64,000 nucleotides of DNA from positions 1,482,362-1,546,361 of the forward strand of contig SCFE01000050.1 of the NCBI GenBank assembly GCA_004352715.1, given 5' to 3'. Source of the stretch: Hofstenia miamia. Its lineage: Eukaryota; Xenacoelomorpha; Acoela. Shown here piece by piece: positions 1-11,977 of the stretch. Position numbers and translations under genes: made by a program. Every line of letters begins with the position of its first letter. Within the stretch, counting starts at the first letter, position 1. The notes beneath the pieces were generated by a model. It was not told where the DNA came from. It saw nothing but the letters and a program-made list of their open reading frames with translations, and searched no databases.

Positions 1-484
1 GTTTTCTCTGGCTCTACATGTCATAGCTTTCTTTAACATTTGATTATTGTAGTAACAAGGTTTGCTGTTTAACTCCATTTGGTTTTGAATGTTGTATAAA
101 AAGTGAATTGAAATTGTATTTAACTGATGGAAATGTGTTTCAAATACTAATTAAGCGTTTTACAAAGCATACGTGTAGTTGATCACACTGGGTGTTCATT
201 CAAAAATGAAATACAATATAATGATATAATTTAATTATTAAGGCAATTATAAGTTTCTGCCAGAGTGGCCAATCTATAAAATGAGAAATCTATATCTGAT
301 AAAATCAAAATGATTTTGATAAAGGCTTTAATTATTGAAATTTGGCAAACAGCAATGAAAGACTTGACTTTGATAAATAGTTCGAATCTTTTGGGTGTTT
401 TTTATTGAAAAGTAGTTATTGTGCATATTTGCATATAATAAGAAAATCTCAGTGCGACATGATCGCAACATTTGAGAAGTGATT
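1..484. other. AT-rich sequence, no gene recognised
   Basis: I see no long reading frame, repeat with recognisable ends or RNA gene here. Confidence 0.5.
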
Positions 485-889
485 CTAATTTAACCGGACC
501 TTACCGCGCTCCGGACTGAACCACTTCCAGTTCTGCTAATCTGTTCACTCGAACGTAACAATTCAAAAATCAAAATAAATTGCAATTAACAAAATTGTTA
601 TATATATATACTAAATCATTAAAAATTGAAATATTGCACTAAATAATATTTACAAATAAAGCGGTAGGATAAAAGTNNNNNNNNNNNNNNNNNNNNNCTA
701 ATTTAACCGGACCTTACCGCGCTCCGGACTGAACCACTTCCAGTTCTGCTAATCTGTTCACTCGAACGTAACAATTCAAAAATCAAAATAAATTGCAATT
801 AACAAAATTGTTATATATATATACTAAATCATTAAAAATTGAAATATTGCACTAAATAATATTTACAAATAAAGCGGTAGGATAAAAGT
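485..889. repeat. 192-bp exact duplication around a 21-N gap
   Basis: Bases 485-676 and 698-889 appear identical and flank N at 677-697. This is what an assembler leaves when two overlapping contig ends are not merged. I read it as one genomic copy rather than a true tandem repeat. Confidence 0.8.
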
Positions 890-2229
890 TAATTGAAAAT
901 TAGTGGAGGTACTGAATATGATGCTATCCTGGAAGGTAGATCTGCTTTATTTTCATGTAGGGATCCAACGAATTGATAAAGATTTGATGCGTACCATCAT
1001 TGTGATGTAAATTGCCTTTAATTTTCCAGATATAGCAGCGTGTGCTAGAGCTATGTTGTCTGAAAATAGTATCGCCGTGTGTAGCGTTTATATTGCTATG
1101 GCAAGTGCCTGTGCTTTCTTGTGAAAAATATTGAGAGCGGGTTTAGCGTAAAAGGAAAAGGCTCGTAAGTCGTAGGCCTAATGCAAAGTTTGAGGCATCG
1201 CAGAAAGAAGCATTGCGAATAAGTAGAGTAGTGACAACTAACTTGTGCGGACCAACATTTTGGGATAAAGAATTATATAGTGGTGAGAGTATGTTATATG
1301 TACCGATTAATTGCCACACAAAGGATAAATGACCTAAAGCTTTCTGTCGTTGCTTTTTTGAAAAAATTTATAATAAAAATAATCACCTTAATGAATTTCT
1401 AGTCTAAGCGTTATATTTCCAATATAAAAACAAATTGGTGCGGGATGAAATTGAAAACAGTATCATAGTCACGTATATTATTGTGATTTTTTGTCCAAGT
1501 CCACAATAATTAAATTTTAGCATGATTTATAATGAATTAAACTATTTCTTTTCAAAACGAAATATCAATTTCTTAAATTATCTTGAGATTTTTTGTTGAC
1601 TAAATTTTTAATGTCTTTAATTTTTCTTTAAATTCATTCAATTTCTTTAATTATTTTACTGAAAATGGAATTTTTCTTCATGCTTATCAAGAAATTTCGA
1701 CTGATTAATAGATTTATTTAATGAAGTTATTAATGCAAAATTTAGGTTGAATTTCTTTTAGCATCTTTTTAGGAACATCGAATCAAATCCCGATTTTCAA
1801 CGTTTACTGCTACATTGATATAAAATATATTTGAATATGTATAAATATACACAGTTTTAGATAATTTTTTCATCAAATTGCTGTAATTACAATGTGGACA
1901 TTTATGTAACCCACTTGACGGAGGGTTCTGCACGACCAGAATTTTATTGTCCCCAGATCCGTTGGTTTCACAGCATAAATTCTATTTTATAACCAAAATT
2001 CGCAAATTTTTTTATTAATATTCTGAAATCCTTGACCCCAGATTCTTTATTTTGATCTCAGTTTTATTGAATTATTGAACGAAGTGGTCTGACAGAACCC
2101 TTACTTGTAGAACCATGTCAGCATGCACATGCAGCATTTTATGATTGGAGCAAGGTGACATCTCAGTAGGGATCAAGATGATTTATTAACTACGTGCAGA
2201 CGCCTACATAAATTTTCAAGATATTACAC
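890..2229. other. Intergenic sequence, nothing recognised
   Basis: AT-rich, with stop codons in all frames. 1020-1300 is slightly richer in G+C but encodes nothing I recognise. Confidence 0.4.
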
Positions 2230-2600
2230 AAATGGGTCCCTAACTCAGGGATTTTTGAAAATATTTCATGATCATATAAAATTTTTTAAATGCTTATAGT
2301 TAAAACAACTATTAAATGTATGCTCAATCGGAAAGCACAAGTGATAGAGGAGAGAATCTTTTTTTATTTTCGCTTTTAATCTGAAACTCAGCTCTGCCCA
2401 TTGAGCGTGCCGCTCTGCGAAGAATCCGATCGCAGGGGCCTTTGGTCCCTCCATTTTATAAATACATCAATGTTAGGTATGGAGAGAATTTAAATATTTT
2501 TCAAAAATTTGACATTTTTAAAAATAATAGTAAATCCATTGAAGCATGTTCACAAATAGACCAGCCCATGCCTCACAATTTTCAAATTTGCTAATAGATT
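2230..2600. repeat. Dispersed non-coding repeat, copy 1
   Basis: This stretch shares blocks in the same order with 29040-29810: a TTTTTGAAAATATTTCATGATC-like start, 'AAGTGATAGAGGAGAG' (2340-2355), 'CCGATCGCAGGGGC' and 'ATGTTAGGTA.GGAGAGAATT'. No protein is shared. It is an interspersed repeat of unknown class; terminal repeats were not found. The short minus frame at 2272-2454 is not supported as a gene. Confidence 0.55.
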
Positions 2601-2656
2601 TAGAGAAAACATATGGTAAACGGCTTGCCCTTTAAAATTGACACAATGCGGTTTAA

Positions 2657-3120
2657 CCCCCAATCCTCACAACCTTTTTTATGTATGTTGACTTCACAAG
2701 GGGGAGTAAAAATACCCCTCCCAGGTTTATTTTTGATGTATGAATCCTATTGTCATGAAGTTTGGCACAATGTAATATGGGATAAAAGTTTTGAAAAATC
2801 CAAAAAAAAACATTTTTAACCAGAAATTTTTGCTGACATCAGCATTTTTTGCAAAAAGATTGGTAAAAAACCCAAGAAGTGTATTATGTCAAAATAGTTA
2901 TTATTTTTGGTCAATTTTTAATAATTTTATATTCAAAACACAAATTATAAGGTCTAGTAATAACTTCAGGCATGTAAATTTGTAGTTATTAATGCTGATG
3001 TCAGCATTTTCTATCTTTCTCTAGTCATTTTTATATTTCTATGTTAAAATAAATGTCAATTGCCATTGATAAAAATTCGCTTAGGCGGTAAATTTACCCC
3101 CCCCCTTGGGAAGAATAGGG
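2657..3120. mobile_element. piggyBac-type MITE with TTAA target duplication
   Basis: The 464-bp segment is bounded by TTAA at 2653-2656 and 3121-3124. Its ends begin CCCCCAATC and, on the other strand, CCCTATTC. Both continue into a related AAGGGGG...GTAAA block, so it has imperfect terminal inverted repeats. CCC-starting ends with a TTAA duplication are the piggyBac hallmark. It codes for no transposase. It contains two near-palindromes, TGCTGACATCAGCA (2830-2843) and TGCTGATGTCAGCA (2994-3007), which are exact reverse complements of each other. Confidence 0.6.
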
Positions 3121-3646
3121 TTAAAGTTAAAATGAACTCTGCCATCTTAGTTTTAAATTTCTTATTCTTTGAGCTGAAATACTCAGAGTTGGAAACATAG
3201 AAGAGAATATTCCTGATGTCCTCCTAAGTACGTAACAAGATTGGACATCATTAAAATTATTCATAATTCACTTTTTACGTTGAAAAATTATGATTTATAT
3301 GTTGCTTACGTTTTCTTAGAAAAGTGATTTTTGAATAAATTTGTCATTTGCCCAACATTCATGTATTTTACTGAAATGTGATTTTCGAATAAACAATTTT
3401 GACTTCTTGTAACACGGAGGCTCTTTCATCTATTGAAATTTATGTGCATACATGTTAATGTAACATGGATAATGGTCAATGAACTTGAATGTCATTTGCT
3501 TGTATTTCAATGTGACAGTAATTAACGAAGTGACATGCACGTTAAATCCATTATTTATTATATTTGCGCCTATGAAGCTGGCCATTGCAAACCCCAAAGC
3601 CACATCTGGAAAGGAAACACATATATATATAATGAACTATAATTAG

Positions 3647-3648
<2 letters not shown>

Positions 3649-3688
<40 letters not shown>
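3649..3688. repeat. AT dinucleotide microsatellite
   Basis: An uninterrupted run of AT/TA dinucleotides. Similar runs of about 20-32 bases occur near 8319, 10039, 10323, 11943, 26161, 28365, 36877, 46211 and 57695. Confidence 0.95.
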
Positions 3689-3689
<1 letters not shown>

Positions 3690-3690
<1 letters not shown>

Positions 3691-4960
3691 ATTGTATTAA
3701 TTTTCTAGAATACATTGCATAAATGTCGTGCAGTTTTATAGGCATATGATTTTCCTTTGCTAGAAAATTGATGTAAATATTCCACTTTTATTTCTTTTGT
3801 TCGATTAAATCAGTGCATTTGGAATCAATCCATGGTTTTGAAACATTTGGAGTTTTCTTGAATATTCGTATGTGAGAATATATTTTTCTGAGCAGCATAT
3901 ATCCAAATAGAAAAGTAAAGTTTTTGTAAAGTTTGATAGTATTTCATTTGGTGTTAATGATGAATATGTGGAATTCCAGTTTTCGCTTTTTAAGTGGTGA
4001 CGAATTTTTTTGAAACTTTCTGTTGACTTTTCTCGCATTCTTTTCCAAGATTTAGTGGGTTTCCTTACTTTTAGTTTATTCGAATAAGTAGCTATAAAAA
4101 AGTGATCTGAGTATGGAAATTCAAAGCAAAAATAATTATAAGACGAAGCATTTTCTGATATCATGAAAATAGTCAATGAGTGTTTGACTATTAGCAGCTA
4201 TTCTAGAAGGAATGGTTTCATTTATTAGCAAAAATTGAAAGTATTAAGAAAATTGTTAAATTTACTTTTTTCGTTATCGGTTTAGAAGGTTTACATTCCA
4301 TGCCATTATATTCGTATTATAACTTAGTGCAGTAGAAAATTCATTTTCCATTTGTAAGAAAATACTATTTGCAGAGGTTTTGTTTGGACAATAGGAGATA
4401 TTTAGCCATTGGTAATTACAATTGTTGTTTGGATTTCGAATTTCAACCCAAAGACTTTTAAAAGCTGAGTCTTTCGCTATGTATGTCCTAAGTTTCGGTT
4501 TGAGTGTTTTGGGTATTAATAACATAACACCTCCCTCTTTTGTCTTATTAAAGATAATGGTTGGATTTCTGTCCTTTCTAAATAGTTTAAATTTAGAAAT
4601 ATCGATTGACGAAGATGAGTTATCATTGTCACTTGTAAACCAAGCTTCAGTTATGCCCAAAATAAAGTTTGTACCCATGTCAGAAATTATTGTCTAAATT
4701 CTGAATTTTTGCCGATAGAAAGATTCTGAAAATTTATGTGCAAATATTTAAACGAATTCATTATATTTGAGAATTCTGAATATTCGTAAATATAATCACT
4801 TTTAAAAGGACCGGGATTAATCTCGATGCCTGATATTAGTAATAATATTGTTAGTACAAAAAAATAGAACAAAGAATGCTTTCTTATTTTAATGAAAATC
4901 AACATCTTACACGCGTTTATGTTGTATCTTACCTTAGGTCTATTATTAGGCAAGAAGGCT
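3690..4960 (-). mobile_element. CR1-like non-LTR retrotransposon fragment (leader plus APE endonuclease)
   Basis: Three minus frames follow one another. 4953-4687 starts with a basic then hydrophobic leader ending in SGIEINPGP, followed by a piece with the conserved Asn (LHINFQNL). 4678-4274 has GITEAWF (the ITETW active-site region of apurinic-type endonucleases), FRKDR and GGVMLL. 4176-3805 has SDHFFI, the SDH box closing the domain, and then a linker. The frames are separated by frameshifts, so the copy is dead. The reverse transcriptase is missing. A related copy lies at 53990-55230. The clade (CR1/L2-like) is inferred from domain order and the 2A-like leader. Confidence 0.8.
4807..4833 (-). 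other. 2A-like motif (SGIEINPGP) in retrotransposon leader
   Basis: Codons on the minus strand read S-G-I-E-I-N-P-G-P, matching the 2A core (D/G)(V/I)ExNPGP, where ribosomes skip the last Gly-Pro bond. It follows directly on the hydrophobic run FYFFVLTILLLI (about 4873-4834). In animals, 2A-like motifs are known at the N-terminus of CR1-like retrotransposon ORFs, and in sea urchin some sit inside signal sequences. Skipping activity here is inferred, not shown. Confidence 0.7.
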
Positions 4961-5088
4961 TCTCTAACAAAGGTAACATTGTAGTTTGAATTACAAAGAA
5001 TTAATATTAAGTATAAGATAAAACATGAGTTATTGGCGATAACATAAATTAGGCGAAATATTGGCCATAACCCAAGTACAGTAACCTA

Positions 5089-5330
5089 CTCATCCCTGTT
5101 AATATTTTGTTCCTCTTCTACTAATATACTTCCCCTGATTGTCCTTCGAAATGTTAGCCTAACTCTCTCATGCATTTCTTCATTCATTCTTTCTCTGATT
5201 GCTGCTTCTCTTTCTTGAGCTACTGGTTCTAGCACTTCTCGTACTAATTCAATGGTTTCGCCGTACCTCTGATTAGACTGACGAAGTACACATTGCTTCA
5301 TTCTTGTCAATATCAAAATTTTCAAGGTTG
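5089..5330 (-). mobile_element. Small fragment of R2/R4-like retrotransposon N-terminal region
   Basis: The minus frame contains LEPVAQEREAAIRERMNEEM followed by HERVRL. This parallels the EPVDAETEAAIKENMKEEI...ERTRL stretch of the larger copy at 17.4-19.6 kb. No flanking element sequence is recognisable, so it is an isolated scrap, divergent from the other copies. Confidence 0.6.
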
Positions 5331-5630
5331 GGAAATCATTTCTGATTTCTCATGTTAAAGCATTGATTTCGTAGAAACCAACAATTTTGGATGCCTCTTT
5401 GTGACTATTTAAACATAGTAGTACAAAATGTCTTGACTATCGCTGTTGCAAATGCTTTTTTCTGGAAGTATAAGTCAAGAATGTATATAATACTAGAATA
5501 TTTTGTCATTGTACATTAGTATTCTCTATATACACATATTTACAATAGTGATCTTTATTTAAACAGAATAATAGTTTTAATGATTGCATAATATTAAAAT
5601 AAACACAAACACACTGGAATTATCATTTAA

Positions 5631-5977
5631 ATGTTCGAAAGTAACTATTACGTTGTATCACAGTCGTTCTCGTCTGGAGTTTTAGAGACAGAAAGGACAC
5701 ATCATCTGCTGGACATCCAATTAACAAGGAAGCGATTTCCAATTGCTATTCTGTACTTTTTCACTTGCTTTCTGCAATGTTTTGTAATGAATTCGTATGG
5801 ATTTTGGTTCAATGGATTTCGAAAGACCCATTGTCTTACATATACTCAATACAATATCACTCTAGGCACTTTCAGTCTCTCATTGGCTCTTTCAATGCCA
5901 TTTTCACTAGTCTTAGTAAAAAAGATTGGACTTAGGAAGTCGTTAATTCTTTCATTTGTGAGTGCATGTCTGATAAA
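5631..5977 (+). CDS. MFS transporter, exon 1
   Basis: Encodes the N-terminal tail, helix 1 (about residues 36-58), helix 2 (74-95), the KKIGLRKS loop and the start of helix 3. It ends AA|gtaagt in phase 2; the first G of exon 2 completes a Lys codon. Confidence 0.8.
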
Positions 5978-8900
5978 GTAAGTTTTAGAAATACAATATT
6001 ATTTAACTAAAAAAGAGTCAAAATTTCTTTATTTAAATTGCACAAAATTTAGAAATATGTAAATACAAATATATAAATAAGAATATATACTAAAAAATAT
6101 ATATATATATATACATTAATGTTATTCGCTTACGGCTACTAACCATTATTATTAGTTCGGGTAAATTTTCCATTCCTCATTAAGTGTAACTTACTAAGAA
6201 TATTTAAAAAAATATTAATAATATAATAACAGGTTAAAAACACTAACACACGTTCAAGTTCGCATACTCCAGATTGCTTTGATCCTCTGTTCTTATGTAT
6301 TGGCTAATATTTATGTCCCATTTATTTTCTGATCATTATGCAATAGAAGAATTGCAATGTATGATAAGAATCATTTGGTTTCAAAAAATTGACAAACTTT
6401 AAAGTCATGGCAAAAAGTTTATGATATTAGTAATATTTTGAATTTTTCTTGCCTACTATGTTATTATTGATTAATATTATTGATTATTTTACGTACTATA
6501 TATACATCAGGATATATAGCTTATATCGTAACTAGGCACGTAAGTTTGATTGAGGGTTTTTTTATTCAAATCAATAGAACACGCAATATCTGATTTATCA
6601 AAGAAATGCAAGAAATACAAACATATAATGTACGATATACAATGTAGCATAGATAAAGCATAATATAGCATCACAAAGTTCAATACTTGATAGGATGTCC
6701 ATTATTTTTTAGCACCTTCTCGATTCGCTCTGGCATTGACACGACCAGCTTATTGCAGACCTCTGGTGTGATATCAAGACTCCACGCGGATGTTATCGCC
6801 GCCGTGAGATCCGAAATGCATTCGAATGTGCCCCCGTGTATCTTTGCTTTTATATTCTGCCATAAATTCTCAATCGGATTGAGATCCAGTGAGTTGCCGG
6901 GCCAATCCATTAAATTGATGTCTTTGTCTGCAAACCACTTTGTCACTTTACACGCTGTGTGGCACAGCGCATTGTTCTGTTGGAAAAAGCTTGTGCCTGC
7001 CACACGCATGCAACGCTTCAATTTCTCATTCAAAATGTCTATATAAACGTGGGCATTGACTTTTTACCCCTTATCCATGAAGTGCAGGGCACTAAGACCA
7101 TGTGAGCTGAAGCACCCCATGACAGACAGAGGGTGCTTCAATGTCTTCAAAGTATAGCGAGGATCACATGGATTTGCCGCATATTGATGATGTTGCTTAA
7201 ACTGCAAAAACGTACTTTCATCACTAAAACTCACTGTTTTCCATTGCTCGGCAGTCGTGTTTCGATATTTTTGGCACCACGCTATTCTCTTCTTGCGCGC
7301 TTTCTCAGTTAGCAGTGGTTTCTTGCATGGTGTTTTGATGGGCATGTCCATATCCTTCTGAAGGCGATGTCGTACGGTCCTTAGGGCCATATGATCAAGT
7401 GCTGGAGCAAGGACCGACTTCACTTCCGACACTGACGCGAAGGGATGCTTCTTCACTTCATGCTTCATCATGTTATCAATAAGCAGTGTGGTTTTTCTTG
7501 GGTGTCCACTTCGTTTTGCGACTTCAATTGAGCCAGTATCACAGTAGTGCTTGAGAATTGAACTCACGGCGTTCTGTGAAAGGCCATAGCGTTCCCCAAT
7601 TTCTTTCTGGGTGAGACTTGAATGCTCATTTAGAGCAATGATAGCCGTCTTTACGGCGTCTGTCACCTGATTCCCTTTGCCCATATTTGTAGGCAGCCAA
7701 CTACAAACATAATATCAATGCAGCATATGAGGACACGTATATATAAATGTGTATCATTTACTGCAAGCCAATTAAAATAGACGAATCAAAAATTATAGCA
7801 TTATGTACATAACGACGTTATTCACTAAAGGCATACCTGTACAGTGAGTACATACGCGTATACGCATGCACACACGTACCTACGTCTCTTATACACATCT
7901 CAATATTATTAGCCGGGTATATTTCTTAGTATATTAGTACTTCCCTACGCCCCATTTCACGTCTCATGTATGTATGTATGTATGTATACTACGTGAAATG
8001 GTCAAAATAGTCTAAATAAAACAAATATCATAAACTTTTGCCATGACTGTAGTACAATATTTATGCTGGGGTTGCATAATTCCGTTATTTATATTGGCGC
8101 GACCGGCTATGATAAGGCAAAAAAATTAAAATTATAAAATCTATATTTTTAAATTCTCATCTTTTAGGTATGGGTATAAGCTATCCATGACAAAAATTTT
8201 GAAGTCATTTCAGACCATACAGACAAAATGAATTGATACTGGCGCAAGCGACTATGACAAAAATGTCTCACTGGCGCTATCGAAAATGAAACGAAATAAC
8301 TCGTAGTCGGAATTGCTTATATATATATATATATATATATATGCAGTACCAGCTTTAATGGGTACCAAGGGGCAGTAAATTTTGAATTTTAGAAATTAAT
8401 AATGAAATCTTTCATAAAATAGTCAACTATTGCTGGTTGCATTGAACCATACACTGCAATATGCACACTATAGTTTACAACACATAAGACTCTTTTCGTG
8501 CAGGAACCTATGATAAAAACATATTTGCACAACAGTGATTACGGGATTTGTAAAATGTTTTCAACTGGAGAGTAATATAGCAAGAAACAATTGATTATTT
8601 TAGAAAAAGCAACAGAAAAAGTATTTATAAATACATGTACGTGGTAAATTGTAAATATGTTTTAATTCAGTTCGATTCAGAAAAAATGAGGAAATGCTAT
8701 TTTTAAAAAGAAAATGTAGTTTTTTCATTCAACCTTACTACTTTATCTCTTTTTTTATGGCTAACACATTTTTAAAGTTACTGAAATTTTTTCCCTCTCA
8801 GGTACCCGTGACATGTTTACCCATGAAAGCGAGTACTGATATAGGGCAGAGGTTTCAATTCTTAAATTCTAGTTCCAATTATTGGTCCTTCAATCAAAAT

Positions 8901-10040
8901 TCCAATTCCCACTGACCAATAATATCAGTTTCAATTCCAATTCCATCGTCAGTAAAACTTATAATAGCTAGTAATATTAAATTTTAATTTTACACTTTCT
9001 ACACTTACATAATTTTAAATATTGTAATTAAATATTTTACAAAAATCATTCCAATCAAATTGATAAATTACTCGATAAGCAGTATTAAATTGTCCGATCG
9101 GACTCTTCTAGTGATGTGCGGGTAGAGCTTTTTTAATAACGCACCCACCCAATAAAAAATGCGTTGCTATCAGTAACCACCCGTATCCACCGGTACACGT
9201 GAATATTGTTTTCTTTGCCTCTATTAAACAATTCGAAGTTTTCAACAGCATTTCGAACACAACGCACAATCAGTATATACTAATTTTTTTCAAAGTTTTA
9301 TTTAAAATTTATGTTTTTGAACAAAGTCATTTTTACTCTAAAATGCCAATTGCATCGATTTTTGCAAAATTTTCTCCCAACATATTAAGAATATGGAGAT
9401 AATCGGAAATTAATACATATCTATAAGTAAGTGTATTTCCCTGTTATGGTGAAAATTTCTCATAAAAGTAATTTCTGTGTTTGAAGTACATAAAAATATT
9501 AGCGGATAAAAAAATTTTATACAGACTATCAGAAATTGTAAAAAATGCCTGTTGTTTATGGTTAAAATACACATTATATTGAATGTTGAGCGTACACGTA
9601 CCCGCCGATAATCGGGTACCAACGGGTAGTACACGTACCCGCACATAACTAGCTCTTATGAGGGTATACGAAATAATTTTTCGAGTTTGATGAGATTCTA
9701 AAGTCAATAAAGAATCCCCATTTCTAGCTTAATTCAGATAATTTTTTTCAATTCCAAAGGCAATTCCTACACTCACGAATTGGTCAAATCCAATTCCATC
9801 AAAACATTCCATTACTAAGGCATATGAAGAAATTGACGTTCCTGGCCAAAGCTTTCGATTTAAATTGTAAATAATGATGAAAAAATTGTATGATGCATTC
9901 CTGATAAACACATTTAACAATAATAAAATGTATCTAATGAACTTTTCACGAATTTCCGAAAGTTCATTAATATGAGAAAGTAACAAATAAACTACTGGCT
10001 GGTCGTTCAGAATTATTTTGAACAATTTCAAAGTAGTTGC

Positions 10041-10075
<35 letters not shown>

Positions 10076-10320
10076 TATGTGTGTGTTCCATGTACAAACA
10101 AGTGAACATTCTAAATATCGTTAGCATTACTTGAAATAGAAAACATAATTAGCATTTCTGTTTTTTTCAAGGTTTCTTAAACATGTCTTTTTCATCTACA
10201 CTAGGAAGCTTAAGAGGGGCGATATTTAACCAATTCCATTTTTTGAATAAATATTCCATGCCAACTATGAGTCATCATTGATTAATGATGTTAATGATGT
10301 TAAATGATGTTAAATGAAAC

Positions 10321-10357
<37 letters not shown>

Positions 10358-11937
10358 TTTGAATAAAATTTTAAACACATATATTAGACCGGTTTCGATA
10401 GATAGTCTATCTTCGTCAGTAAAATGGTATGAATATATTAAAAAGTTAAGTTTAATGTTAAGATGCGTTATACAGTGCTGGACATTAAAATGGCAACTCT
10501 GAATTTCGACATGTTATACTTATTTTCAATAAAAACCAATATTATAAGCAAGTGTTATTTTGTTTAAAAACCCCAAAAATGACTTTTATTTAAAAAATTT
10601 GACTTCTATCAAAAGATATTAATAAAAATATGCCTTTTTTTCATTTCAACCTGGACATAAAAATGGCAACTACTTTTTTCAGCCATTAAAAGGAAACCTA
10701 ACTTCAACAAAATGAACTCTAATTAGTTTAATTTACCGTGTTTAGCATTGTATAATTTAAATATCATTAGAAAACTTTCTTCCTAGCGTTAAAACTTCTT
10801 CAATTATTCATTTTTCATGGGTACCACAAAAGAGCTTTCTGATATTGAAAAAACAAAAATTCTGACATATTTGGATGCTGGTTTATCACAAGCAAACATT
10901 GCAGAGAAACTACAAAGACATAAATCAACTATAAGTCGCTTTTAAAGCGAAAAAACAAGGAAAAGACACCGAGTAAGCGGGAAAAAGATCCATTCTTACC
11001 CCCAGAAACAAAAGAACTATTCTAAGAGAAGCCTCCAACACTGGCAACTCATCATCCAAGATAAAGCCCGATTTAGATCTACCGGTAAGTGCAAGACAGG
11101 TCCGTCGTATTCTACATAATGCAAGTAATATGATTTATACCAAGCGTAAAACCACGCCAAAGCTTACGAAAAAACATGAAAAAAGGATTGATTTTGCAAG
11201 AACTAACTTGACCAATAGCACAGATTGGAGTAAAATCGTCTTTACCGACGAGAAAAAATTCAATTTAGATGGGCCGGATGGATTTCAATTCTATTGGCAC
11301 GACTTACGCAAAGAGCCGCAATACTTTTCCAAAACGCAGTTTGGGGGAGGATCAATTATGCATGGGCAGGAATATCCATTAAAGGTAAAACAAAAATGGC
11401 AATTGTAACAGTAAAAGATTCTTCCAGTCAGTTATGTCTATACTCTTTCAGAATATTTGTTGCTAGAAATGTTTATAAAGGTGGAAGACAATTCTCTAGT
11501 GTTGACAAGCTGATTCAGGAAATTAAGGTTTCTTGGGATCAGTTAGATCAGAATTATATTGCTGACGTTGTTGGGAGCATGCCGAAGCAGTGTCTAAGTG
11601 TTATTAATAAGAAAGGAAAGATAACAGATTATTAAAGTTGGTGTTTAATGTCGTTTCTCCTTATGTTGCCATTTTTATGTTCCGGTTGAAATGAAAAAAA
11701 GGCATATTTTTTAAATAAAAGTCATTTTTGGGGTTTTTACACAAAATAACACTTGCTCATAATATTGGTTTTTATTGAAAATAAGTATAACATGTCGCAA
11801 TTCAGAGTTGCCATTTTAATGTCCAGCACTGTATTAGAAAAATTTGAAAATGTTAAGTTCTCTCTGTCTATTTAATAGTTTAACTTTTATCTGTTATTTC
11901 ATTGATGTTAATTGCTTCTCCTATTTTGTGTAAATTT

Positions 11938-11977
<40 letters not shown>

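Noticed and set aside
485-889. A genuine 192-bp tandem duplication
   Set aside because: The exact copies flank an N run, the signature of unmerged contig ends; the same occurs at 44242-44438 and about 54430-54860.
2613-2985. Short plus frames at 2613-2819 and 2791-2985
   Set aside because: They lie inside the non-coding piggyBac-type MITE and resemble no protein.
3551-3745. Frames with YIYIYIYI runs here and at 9729-10127 and 10314-10502
   Set aside because: These are translated AT dinucleotide repeats.
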